From CAZGWE01 sp964529405 (GTDB taxonomy: Bacteria > Patescibacteriota > UBA1384 > XYA2-FULL-43-10 > 1-14-0-10-43-13), in assembly GCA_964529405.1 (NCBI GenBank), contig CAZGWE010000001.1:1-64000 (forward strand): a DNA stretch of 64,000 nt, read 5' to 3'. This document shows positions 52,028-59,713 of this stretch, one piece after another. A program made the translations under genes and the position numbers. Positions within the stretch are counted from its first letter, which is position 1. Each line of letters begins with the position of its first letter. The notes beneath the pieces are model-generated. The model was not told the DNA's origin, did not search any database, and saw only the letters and a list, made by a program, of their open reading frames with translations.

Positions 52028-52486
52028 TTAAACACTTTTAGTATATCTTAATAATTTCTCCGCCGCTCTTCCTAATTCATCACTCTTAATTCGTAATTCG
52101 TGTTCATGAGCTAACAAATTTCTAATTTTGTGGCCCTCCCAAATTTGATTGTACAAACTGCGGTCAATGTATTCCCGGGCACTTCGCAGACGGTCGGCGA
52201 ATGTTTCGCCGGCATAACCGTAACTTTTCAAAATATAATCTACCAGCTTGTCGGCCTCAAAGACAGCCTGCTTTAATTCATGGATATTATTGGAATTTAA
52301 CATCTCCTCGATCTGATGGCGGCGGCGAATAACCTCTCTCTTTTCAGCCATGGTCAAATTGCGTTTTTTGGCAAAACCCTTAAAAATCAGTTTAAAAATT
52401 CCGGCCGCAGCCTTAAAAACGCCTACGGCGAGGATTTCAAGAAAGGTCTGCTGGTTTTGTTTTTTACGATAATCCGTCATAAACAT
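52028..52486 (-). CDS. Hypothetical protein with HEPN-like RNxxxH motif (152 aa)
   Basis: After an N-terminal hydrophobic patch (FLEILAVGVFKAAAGIFKLI) comes an all-helical domain containing KIRNLLAHEHEL. The RN-x3-H pattern resembles HEPN RNase-type motifs, but the fold is not certain. The last part (HEHELRIKSDEL) contains an ATTCGTAATTCG phrase repeat (52081-52105). It sits between cyclophilin and gatB, close to both, so it is co-transcribed with them. No antitoxin partner is seen. Confidence 0.6.
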   Translation of the reverse strand: MFMTDYRKKQNQQTFLEILAVGVFKAAAGIFKLIFKGFAKKRNLTMAEKREVIRRRHQIEEMLNSNNIHELKQAVFEADKLVDYILKSYGYAGETFADRLRSAREYIDRSLYNQIWEGHKIRNLLAHEHELRIKSDELGRAAEKLLRYTKSV

Positions 52487-52537
52487 GACAGCAGGTAAGT
52501 GGGTTTTGTGCCGATTTGCTTATCTGCTTGCTAGCCA

Positions 52538-53296
52538 TTATTTAACTTCCACGCTCGTAATATACACTGGTTCCTTTGGTTTATCTCTTTCATCCGCCTC
52601 GACCGAAGCGATCGCCCGTACGACTTCCATCCCCTTTTTGACATTGCCAAAAACAGTGTGCTTGCCATTAAGATGCGGCTGGGGCTGCTCCGTTACAATG
52701 AAAAACTGGCTGCCGTTGGTATTGGGGCCGGAGTTAGCCATAGCAACTGCGCCGGCATCAACCTTGTGCGAATTGAGCGCGAAATCATACCGGTAGCCTT
52801 GGGATTGGAGCTGCGCGATTTGCTCATCGGACAAATCCAAACTCTTGGGATTAATTTCGTCCGGAAAAGCCGACCCGAAGGCACTTTGGCCGCCGGTACC
52901 GTCGCCATTCGGATCCCCGCCCTGGATCATAAATTCCTTGATCACCCGATGCCAAGTCAGGTTATTGTAATAACCCTGGCGGGCCAAGGCTATAAAGTTC
53001 TCGACTGTCCGCGGCGCGTCTTTGGGATACAATTCGACCTCGATATCGCCCATAGAAGTATGGATAACCGCATTAATCACCGTTGCCGGCTTGGCCGGCT
53101 TGTCGCGGGTAAGCTTTGGCCCGGCAAAAGGAAAGATGCCAATCAAAATCACACAGATGGTATAAATCCAAAAATCCGGCCGCCGCCAAAAGCGCGCCCA
53201 AGGCTGGCGCGAACGCCTAATTTGCTCGAATGTTTGCTTGCGCGAATTCTCTTCTTCGAGTTGTTTCTGTCGTTTTAATTGTGCGCGTTTACCCAT
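52538..53296 (-). CDS. Cyclophilin-type peptidyl-prolyl isomerase, membrane-anchored
   Basis: This 252-aa protein has a charged N-terminus, a membrane helix (FWIYTICVILIGIFPFAG, about 49-66), then a complete cyclophilin domain with VENFIALARQGYYNNLTWHRVIKEFMIQGGDP, QSAFGSAFPDE, ANSGPNTNGSQFFI and LNGKHTVFGNV. The catalytic Arg and the Gln/Phe ring are visible. It is likely active outside the membrane in protein folding. It lies between gatA and gatB in one transcription run. Confidence 0.93.
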   Translation of the reverse strand: MGKRAQLKRQKQLEEENSRKQTFEQIRRSRQPWARFWRRPDFWIYTICVILIGIFPFAGPKLTRDKPAKPATVINAVIHTSMGDIEVELYPKDAPRTVENFIALARQGYYNNLTWHRVIKEFMIQGGDPNGDGTGGQSAFGSAFPDEINPKSLDLSDEQIAQLQSQGYRYDFALNSHKVDAGAVAMANSGPNTNGSQFFIVTEQPQPHLNGKHTVFGNVKKGMEVVRAIASVEADERDKPKEPVYITSVEVK

Positions 53297-53324
53297 AAGG
53301 CTAAATCCCAAATCCAAATGGCAA

Positions 53325-53428
53325 ATAATTCAATTGATGATAGACGATAGAAATTGGAAGTTTGAGTTTGAAGATAGAGGCTGGATTTCTAACTTCTATA
53401 CTTCGAACTTCAAGATTTTGTCATTAAA
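53325..53428. repeat. Intergenic inverted-repeat element (copy C)
   Basis: AATTGATGATAGACGATAGA and GGAAGTTTGAGTTTGAAGATAG are followed by CTTCTATACTTCGAACTTCAAG and TGTCATTAAATTG. These are inverted arms with the same core motif as copies at 22.2 kb and 40.7 kb. It overlaps the last codons of gatA. Confidence 0.6.
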
Positions 53429-54972
53429 TTGACACTGGTTTTCTTGAGTGCCACTCCGTTTCTAGCTGGAAAACGTGTCCGACGTTTAATAGCGTCTGTT
53501 CTCCCCACATCGGCCCGATGAGCTGCATGCCGACGGGCAGGTCGCGGTCGTCCCGATTGACGAAACCGGCGGGCAGGCTAAGGGCGGGCAGTCCGGCCGG
53601 ATTGACCGGCACGGTCATAATGTCGCTCATATACATCGCAAGGGGATTAGCCGCTTTTTCGCCGAATTTAAAAGCCGGCGTAGGGGAGACCGGGGTGGCC
53701 AAAATATCAACCTCTTTAAATACCCGTTCGAAATCTCTTTTAATTAAAGTCCTAACTTTCTGCGCTTTCTTATAATAAGCATCATAATAGCCGGCCGACA
53801 AGACATAGCTCCCAAGCATAATCCTCCGCTTTGCCTCCGCGCCAAAGCCCTCCGCCCGGCTCTTTAGGTAAACATCTAGGATGGAAAGCTTGTCAGCTAG
53901 ACAGCTAGTCAGCTGGTCAGCACCTTCTCGAACTGTCTTGCTGTCTTGCTGTCTTGCTGTCTTGCTTGATTTTATTGTCGACAAACCATATCTAATCCCA
54001 TCGTACCTTGCCAAGTTGGAGGAAACCTCCGCCGGCATCAAGATATAATAAACCGCCAAGGCATACTTGCTCATCGGCAAGGACACCGGCACGATTTTTG
54101 CTCCCATTTTTTCAAGTTGCCCGATACCCTCTTTCACTATCCTCTCAACATCCTCATCCATCCCTTGACCAAAAAATTCTTTTGGAACGCCAATTCTCAT
54201 ATTCCGTAATTCGTAATTCGTAATTCGTAATTCTTTACTATAATCCGGCGCTTCTTTTTCTGACGAGGTGGAGTCATACCTATCATGACCGGCCATATAT
54301 TTAAGCAGGATCGCACTGTCTTCAACGGTTTTGGCCATCGGTCCGGCCTGGTCAAGCGAGGAGGCCATAGCGACGGTTCCATATCTGGAAACCCGGCCGT
54401 AGGTCGGTTTTAAGCCGGTGATACCGCAAAATGAAGCTGGCTGGCGGATCGAGCCGCCGGTATCGGTGCCAATGGNNNNNNNNNNCCCGGCCCAAGTCCC
54501 AGGGATTTCTGGTTGTCCGGGGACTGTCCCCTGAGAGGACTGTCCCCTTTGCTGTGGCATAAGCAGAAGTTTCGGTTGACGAGCCCATAGCAAATTCATC
54601 AAGATTAGTTTTGCCGATTAGCACCGCACCGGCCTGCCATAACTTTGCTGTTACAGTCGATTCATAGGCCGGCACAAAATCATCTAATATTTTTGAAGCG
54701 GCTGTTGTCCGAATACCTTTAGTCAAAAACAGGTCTTTGACCGCGATCGGTATGCCGTCAATTTCCGACATTGTTTTGCCGGAATTTCTGCGCTCGTCCG
54801 AAGCTTTGGCCATCTCCATGGCCTTTTCTTTTGCTAGTGTTATATAAGCGCCAACTTTGGATTCTACAGCTTCAATGCGATCAAAAACAGCCTCGGTCAG
54901 TTCGACCGAAGTGATCTCGCCTTTTGACAATTTGCCAGAGGCTTGTTTGATTGTCAATTCATGTAACAACAT
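53424..54972 (-). CDS. gatA: Glu/Asp-tRNA amidotransferase subunit A (interrupted by an assembly gap)
   Basis: This is the amidase subunit that releases ammonia from glutamine. It reads from MLLHELTIKQASG through KDLFLTKGIRTTAASKIL (catalytic Lys) and DEFAMGSSTETSAY to the gap at 54476-54485, then GTDTGGSIRQPASFCGITGLKPTYGRVSRYG to the end. The gap removes the GGSSGGSAAAV segment that holds the catalytic Ser, and its nominal length breaks the frame. Three phrase-repeat inserts lie in frame: 54519-54548 (GGGGACTGTCCCC type), 54201-54234 (ATTCGTAATTCG type) and 53887-53968 (GACAGCAA type). gatC is upstream. Confidence 0.93.
54476..54485. other. Assembly gap (10 N) in gatA
   Basis: A run of Ns falls in the conserved Ser-Gly-rich amidase signature. 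From family alignment about 20 codons should be there. Confidence 0.99.
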
Positions 54973-55032
54973 AATGAAAAATAACAGACAGTTAAACTCT
55001 AATTTTAGAAATTTAATATTAGAGTTTTTGAT

Positions 55033-55323
55033 TTATTCAAACACTCCCGGCACCGCAAAGAATCCATCCTTAAATTCCGGCGCATTTTGGGCAATATCAT
55101 CATAATTAATGCCTGATTCTTCGATTTTGTCTTCCCTGGTTACATTGGCTAATCCGGTCACATTGGCAGTCGGCTCCACCCCCTCCGTCTCAACTTCTGA
55201 TAATTGGTTAACGTAGTCCAAAATAGAGGAAAGCTGCCCGGCATACTTTTCCTCTTCTTCGGGGGTTAATTCAAGCCTCGAGAGCTTGGCGATATGTTTG
55301 GTTTGATTGATATCAATTGGCAT
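55033..55323 (-). CDS. gatC: Asp/Glu-tRNA amidotransferase subunit C
   Basis: This 96-aa stabilising subunit has MPIDINQTKHIAKLSRLELTP, EEEKYAGQLSSILDYVNQLSEVETEGVEPTANV and the C-terminal APEFKDGFFAVPGVFE, all typical. The start is set at MPIDINQ; the longer frame to 55440 is a repeat-like extension (GGATAACGGATTAAACAAATT). It lies directly upstream of gatA. Confidence 0.95.
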   Translation of the reverse strand: MPIDINQTKHIAKLSRLELTPEEEEKYAGQLSSILDYVNQLSEVETEGVEPTANVTGLANVTREDKIEESGINYDDIAQNAPEFKDGFFAVPGVFE

Positions 55324-55451
55324 AAATGGATAGCTAACTAACCCGATGAGCGGATAAACTAATTTGTTTAATCCGTTATCCGTTTCTGAAATTGAAAATG
55401 CCTGCATTTTAAACTTACCACTTCCCCAAACCGGATTCAAGTCCGGCTACA

Positions 55452-55482
55452 AAAATGGCGCCCGCTGACTTGTCAGCGGGCG
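55452..55482 (-). terminator. Intrinsic terminator
   Basis: Perfect arms GGCGCCCGCTGAC and GTCAGCGGGCGCC, followed by ATTTTTG on minus. It ends the 75-aa orphan gene, and GatC expression starts beyond it. Confidence 0.85.
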
Positions 55483-55599
55483 CCGGAAGCCCTTTTCTTA
55501 CCCCCCTTCGAATAGCGTTATTTTTAACTTAGCATAAGCCAATCCGAAACGCAACAAAGACCGCAAAGGAGAAAGACCTTAAACCGGTCCGCTGCCAAA

Positions 55600-55827
55600 T
55601 CACGTCCATGTCCGCTCGACCACGACACTCTTTTCAACCAAAGTGCCCCCTTTGGAATTAGCGAAGCTTTCCGCCGCTTTTTCTGCCCTTTGATTGAGTT
55701 CGTCATCGGAAATATCGCGGACATCGTTAATGAAGCGAGCCATCCAGCTCACCTTGCCGCTCCGGTCCCGCCATTGAAACCGGACTTTGGCATCAGGGGG
55801 AAATTCAGTTTGTTGATTATCAGCCAT
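55600..55827 (-). CDS. Orphan hypothetical protein (75 aa)
   Basis: The ATG at 55825-55827 has the perfect SD GAGGAGG seven bases upstream. The protein starts MADNQQTEFPPDAKVRFQWR and contains RSGKVSWMARFINDVRDISDDEL; it is small, charged and soluble. No family is recognised. An inverted repeat (55848-55877) lies just upstream and a strong terminator lies downstream. GC-rich codon use resembles the other orphans. Confidence 0.7.
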   Translation of the reverse strand: MADNQQTEFPPDAKVRFQWRDRSGKVSWMARFINDVRDISDDELNQRAEKAAESFANSKGGTLVEKSVVVERTWT

Positions 55828-55847
55828 GATAACCTCCTCAAACCAAA

Positions 55848-55877
55848 AATACCAATTAATCGCGGATAATTAATTGG
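55848..55877. promoter_or_regulatory. Operator- or terminator-like inverted repeat
   Basis: TACCAATTAAT and ATTAATTGGTA are perfect arms separated by 8 bases, lying 21 bases before the 75-aa gene start. It could be a repressor operator or a second terminator (ATTTTT follows on minus) of the RNA locus upstream. Confidence 0.5.
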
Positions 55878-55880
55878 TAG

Positions 55881-55940
55881 AAATAACAAAAGAAGCGGCA
55901 GCCCGTGCAAACAACAATGTGTGTGCTAGGCTGCCGCTTC
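55881..55940 (-). terminator. Terminator of the structured RNA-tRNA locus
   Basis: 12-bp perfect arms GAAGCGGCAGCC and GGCTGCCGCTTC (55892-55903, 55929-55940) enclose a 25-base loop, followed by TTTTGTTATTT on minus. It lies 9 bases after the tRNA-like 3' end. Confidence 0.85.
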
Positions 55941-55948
55941 GGCAAAAT

Positions 55949-56021
55949 TCGGCTGGCCGGGATTCGAACCCGGTACCTCCCCGCGTTACGGGGTGCTCAA
56001 GCCAGTAGAGCTTACCAGCCG
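55949..56021 (-). tRNA. tRNA-like gene with atypical anticodon arm
   Basis: This is a 73-nt cloverleaf: acceptor CGGCTGG/CCAGCCG with A discriminator, D arm GCTC..GAGC, T arm CCGGG-TTCGAAT-CCCGG, no encoded CCA. The anticodon region CCCC-GTAACGC-GGGG gives AAC (Val) with a 4-bp stem and a G-C pair closing the loop, or a 5-base loop if the stem is extended. C1-G72 is unusual for Val and resembles tRNA-Pro. It may be a degenerate tRNA or the 3' tRNA-like end of the RNA directly upstream. Confidence 0.6.
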
Positions 56022-56023
56022 AA

Positions 56024-56349
56024 CGGAGGGGGACGGATACTGTCCGAATTGGTGGGATTGGGCCTGTTCGAGGCTTGAGTCCCATAGTGCCAAGTGCGCC
56101 GACCAAGGCGCAATGCACACCAATTCCGGATACCCGCCCCCTTTGGGCGGCGTGCTGATTGCGCGCGCAATCTGGATGACGATGATTCGCGAGGATGATC
56201 AGTCCTCGCGGGCGCTAGCCCGTAAAAACGTCATCCAAGCACCGCCCGCTTCGCCCGGTTTGTCCTCCGCTGGGACAGGTTACAGGTCAAACGTGTTAGA
56301 CCGGTAACCGCTTTCCCGTCCGGACAAACCGGGCGCCCCCGCATCTCCG
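56024..56349 (-). ncRNA. Highly structured RNA domain closed by a terminal stem
   Basis: The ends pair (CGGAG..GGGGG at 56349-56336 with CCCCC..TCCG at 56033-56024). Three nested domains lie inside. One has a 12-bp perfect stem 56254-56265/56322-56333 with inner GGTTAC/GTAACC. One has GGATGACG/CGTCATCC with a CGCGAGGA/TCCTCGCG hairpin. One has GGATAC..CCGAATTGGTG/CACCAATTCCGGATACC. It is GC-rich with no convincing ORF. RNase P (P4 GAGGAAAGUC; CR-V ACAGAACCC), tmRNA (GGATTCGAC) and SRP RNA motifs were looked for and not found. Confidence 0.65.
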
Positions 56350-56502
56350 ACTTCTTCTGACGCCTCCGCCGCCATTCGGCGGTCTCGCCGGGCGTCCGGC
56401 GCGGAAAAGGTTAGACTTGGAACCAGGCCGCCTTGTAGAGGCTTATTCAGCCCGCACCAAGCGGCTTTTCGGTTTGTTTCACCATTTCCTTTCCGGATCA
56501 CG
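56350..56502 (-). ncRNA. Upstream part of the structured RNA locus
   Basis: This has more stems on minus: GACGCC..CCGCC-GAAT-GGCGG..GGCGTC (about 56360-56396), and GGAAAGG near 56490 with CCTTTTCC near 56405, enclosing GCCGCTTGG..GGCGGCC. It probably belongs to the same transcript as the domain at 56024-56349 if the terminator at 56503-56536 is read through. Confidence 0.45.
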
Positions 56503-56536
56503 GAAAACAAAACCCCGCCTTAGATGCCCCGGCGGG
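56503..56536 (-). terminator. Hairpin with T tract within the RNA locus
   Basis: CCCGCC and GGCGGG arms are followed by GTTTTGTTTT on minus. It may end a short RNA of about 100-130 nt started at the promoter 56640-56668, or act as an attenuator. Confidence 0.6.
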
Positions 56537-56639
56537 TAGGGCCAGACAGGAAGGAACTGAAAGGCCTATAGGGTCCATATCCCTATGCCTCCTTTCCTTT
56601 TTCCAGCGCTTGCCCGGCGGCAGCTGGAATTCTGCTGCC
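56537..56639 (-). ncRNA. Candidate small RNA upstream of the hairpin
   Basis: It begins just after a near-consensus promoter. Hairpins on minus: GGCAGC..GCTGCC, then GAAAGG..ATAGGG-ATATGGA-CCCTAT..CCTTTC, then GGCC..CAG-TTCCTTC-CTG..GGCC. Length resembles 4.5S or small riboregulators, but the conserved SRP tetraloop region is absent. Confidence 0.5.
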
Positions 56640-56668
56640 ACATTAACACACAAACGCTAATATGTCAA
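56640..56668 (-). promoter_or_regulatory. Strong predicted promoter of the RNA locus
   Basis: TTGACA (56663-56668), a 17-base spacer and TAATGT (56640-56645) on minus, comparable in quality to the 16S promoter. Confidence 0.75.
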
Positions 56669-56884
56669 TAGTTTTAATCAAAAAGGTGGCTCCGGTAATG
56701 GAGCAATAACATACTATCTAGTCCTAGACATAATATTGTTCGAATGATGTTTGTTGAATTGAGAACTATTCCCACTGGCGCTGAGTTTTTGTGTCTTGCA
56801 TCTAATGTAATAGTTCTCGTCGCAGACTCCTCGAACAATATTATTCCCTGATATCGTTCGAGATTCCGATCGAGAACTTTTTCC
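56669..56884. other. Intergenic region between ligA and RNA locus
   Basis: No gene is seen. Reiterated ATAATATTGTTCGA / TCGAACAATATTATT and GAGAACTATTCCC / GTAATAGTTCTC motifs form loose inverted repeats. Confidence 0.4.
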
Positions 56885-59012
56885 TTACTTTATCATCCCC
56901 AAAAACTCCTTCTCATCAATCGTCTTTATTCCCAGCTTTTTAGCCTTATCAAACTTAGAACCCGGATCTTCGCCGACAATAACGTAGCCGGTTTTCGAAG
57001 TGACGGAGGAGGCGACAGTGCCGCCATATTGGACGATTGTTTTATGCGCTTCGTCACGGGTCATTGTTTCGAGAGAACCGGTAACAACAAACGTCTTATC
57101 TTTCAATTTATTGGCGACGATGGGGGAATGGTATTTTTTAACTTTGACGCCATGTTTATTTAACCGCTCGACAAAGTCGACATTCTTCTTATGCGAGAGC
57201 CAATCTGAAATCGAATCGGCCACTTTTTTGCCAATGCCGTACATCCGCTCGAGCTCTTCCCTATCCGCTGCCAGAAATTTTTCAAGCCCGCCAAACTGTT
57301 TAGCCAGATCAATGGCCGTTTCAAAACCAACCATCGGAATACCAAGAGCATAGATAAAACGGTCAAGCGAGATTTCTTTAGCGCCGGCAATCGAATCAAT
57401 CAAATTGGCCGCCGATTTTTCAGCAAAACGCTCTAATGGCTCGATGTCTCCTATCTTTAGTTCGAAGAGATCAGAGGCATCTTTTATTAGACCCTCATCG
57501 ATTAGCCGATCAATAATCTTTGGTCCCAAGCCGTCAATATCAAAAGCCGCTTTGCTGACAAAGTGCTCGATCTTTAATTTCTCAATAGCAAAACAAATTT
57601 TGTTAGCGCATTTGTAAGCCACCTCACCTTCTTTACGCTCAACCGGACCGCCGCAGATTGGGCAAATCTTTGGCATGTGGAACTTTTTCTCTTTGCCGGT
57701 TCTCAACTCCTTGATCGATTTAACAACCTCCGGAATAACATCACCAGCCTTGCGGATAATGACTGTGTCGCCGATTTTGATATCCTTGCGTTCTATTTCA
57801 TCAATATTGTGCAGGGTTGCGCGTGAAACTGTTGAACCGGCCACCTCGACCGGACGGAGATGAGCGACTGGCGTCAGCGTGCCTGTCCGGCCAACCTGGA
57901 CTTGGATATCCTCGATAACAGTCGTCACCTCCTCGGCCGGCCATTTGAAGGCAATGGCGCCGCGCGGCGATTTACCAACCACGCCCATGCGCTTAAACAA
58001 TTTTTCATCGTTAATATTTACCACCATGCCATCGATTTGATAGGGTAACCGCGCGCGCTTCTTGGCCCACTCTTGCCAGGTTTTGATAACACTCTCAATC
58101 GAGGGACAAAAGTGATTATTGAGATTGACCGGGAACCCCAGGTCTTTGGCAATCTTGTGGCCATCTTCGTGAGTCCTGGGGACTGTCCCCAAAGGGGACT
58201 GTCCCCAGTCGATGATCTTATCTGATTTCAAAAAAATAATATCATAGGCCATAAAATCAAGATTGCGAGAGGCGGTGATTTTCGGGTCGAGCTGGCGCAG
58301 CGAGCCGGCGGCGGCGTTGCGGGGGTTGGCGAAGAGGTTCTGGCCGTCGGCCAGGCGTTCGGCGTTGATGCGTTCGAAGTGGCGGCGGTCGATGTAGACC
58401 TCGCCGCGCACTTCTCTTGCGCTCTTCGTTCAAGGCCTCGAAACTTTTTACGGGCATATAGGCCTCGCCGCGGACGATGAGGCGTTTACCTTTGGCTTGA
58501 TTGTAATATTTTGACCGCCGGCGAAGCGTCAGCGGAATGGCCCGAATCGTTTTAATATTTTGAGTGATGTCTTCGCCGACATAACCGTTGCCACGAGTCA
58601 GACCGCGCATCAGTTCCCCGTCCTCATAAATTAAACTAATCGCCAAGCCATCCATTTTGACTTCGCAGTAAAAGCCGGATTGGTCAACCAGGTGATGATT
58701 GACCAAGCGAGAAATACGCTCGTACCAAGCTTTGATTTCTTCTTCGTTAAAAGCGTCGTTTAAGGAAAGCATCGGCACATCGTGCTCGACATTTTTGAAT
58801 GATTTGGCCGGTTGGCCGCCAACTTTTTGCGAGGGCGAATTCTTGTCCCCAAACTCCGGAAATTCAGCTTCCAGATCGACTAATTCATTCATCAAAGAAT
58901 CATAGTCGGCATCGGTCACCTTAGGATCATTCAGAACATGATAGCGATAACGCATATCGTCAATATACCGGCGCAGCTTTTCAATTCTCTCTTTAGCCTC
59001 TTGTTTATCCAT
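56885..59012 (-). CDS. ligA: NAD-dependent DNA ligase (disrupted by a chimeric duplicated segment)
   Basis: The N-terminal part (59012 to about 58425) has the Ia domain, YDSLMNELVDLE and the adenylation Lys in CEVKMDGLAIS. The C-terminal part has the OB fold (MGVVGKSPRGAIAFKWPAEEV), the zinc finger CPICGGPVERKEGEVAYKCAN..C, HhH repeats and a BRCT domain. At about 58260-58425 the region RGEAYMPVKSFEALNEE is followed by a second, GC-rich version (RGEVYIDRRHFERINAER) out of frame, so the gene reads as two overlapping frames. A GGGGACTGTCCCC phrase insert lies at 58177-58206. It is probably intact in the real genome. Confidence 0.88.
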
Positions 59013-59199
59013 AAATTCTCATTCTCCTCCCCTTTAAAGGGGAGGCGCAGGCGGGGGTTAATAATAATAGTGTCGCATTTAAATATCATATTGTCATTTC
59101 AAATCAAGTCCGGAATCAAAACCCTTGTTCATCCCCAATTCTACCCCTAGCAAAGATCATATTCAAGAAACTGGCTCATTAGGCATTTGGTAGAGGCCC

Positions 59200-59228
59200 T
59201 TGACTATTCTGGGCGTTAGTGACATAAT
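59200..59228 (+). promoter_or_regulatory. Predicted promoter of the 78-aa orphan gene
   Basis: TTGACT (59200-59205), a 17-base spacer and CATAAT (59223-59228). Confidence 0.5.
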
Positions 59229-59256
59229 GGCGCCATCTGAAAGGAGCGAACACACT

Positions 59257-59493
59257 ATGCGGCTTAAAGTGACCGGTTGTTGTGCATCCGGAGCAGTACG
59301 CGAGGAGCTGTTCGATAATTTGGAGAAGACACTGCCAGGCAGGGCGGTTTTTATCCAAAGAGGTCAACATGGCTTTGCTCTGGAGCTTGAGACGAACGAT
59401 TGTTTCGCGATCAAGGAACAATCCGATGCGTTCATCAAAGCATTGGATAGCGGCGTCCGCCGCCTCGAGGTAGTGAACATTACTTTTGCATAG
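59257..59493 (+). CDS. Orphan hypothetical protein (78 aa)
   Basis: The ATG is preceded by GAAAGGAGCG (AGGAG). The protein starts MRLKVTGCCASGAVREELFD, a small alpha/beta protein with VFIQRGQHGFALELETND; no domain is recognised. It has its own promoter and terminator (59515-59547) and is more GC-rich than neighbours. An upstream in-frame ATG at 59200 overlaps the promoter and is unlikely. Confidence 0.65.
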   Translation: MRLKVTGCCASGAVREELFDNLEKTLPGRAVFIQRGQHGFALELETNDCFAIKEQSDAFIKALDSGVRRLEVVNITFA

Positions 59494-59514
59494 ACCCCGC
59501 CATCCAATGCCTAC

Positions 59515-59547
59515 CACCCCGAAAGCGCTGCCGCTTCCGGGGATTTT
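59515..59547 (+). terminator. Terminator after the 78-aa orphan gene
   Basis: CCCCGAAAGCG and CGCTTCCGGGG arms followed by ATTTTTTA. Confidence 0.85.
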
Positions 59548-59684
59548 TTATACTTAGAATCAGTTTAATGCTGTTCGATTCCTTAGCTTATTAAAAAATA
59601 CGAAAAATAGACAATCAATAATCATACCGGGCACTGTTATTGTTCTTGTTTTTGCAAGGCTTAACATCGTCTATTTTGAACAAA

Positions 59685-59712
59685 AGAAAAGGCCAGGCGT
59701 GGGCCCGGCGCG
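59685..59712 (-). terminator. Terminator of the 146-aa orphan gene
   Basis: GCCGGGC and GCCTGGC arms (one G-T pair) followed by CTTTTCTTTTG on minus. Confidence 0.7.
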
Positions 59713-59713
59713 A

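Noticed and set aside
55848..55877. Toxin-antitoxin operator and two-gene module
   Set aside because: Only one small gene follows and no partner or DNA-binding protein is seen.
56022..56640. RNase P RNA, tmRNA or SRP RNA
   Set aside because: I looked for the P4/CR-I, CR-V, tmRNA TTCGAC and SRP tetraloop signatures on both strands and did not find them, so no known family is named.
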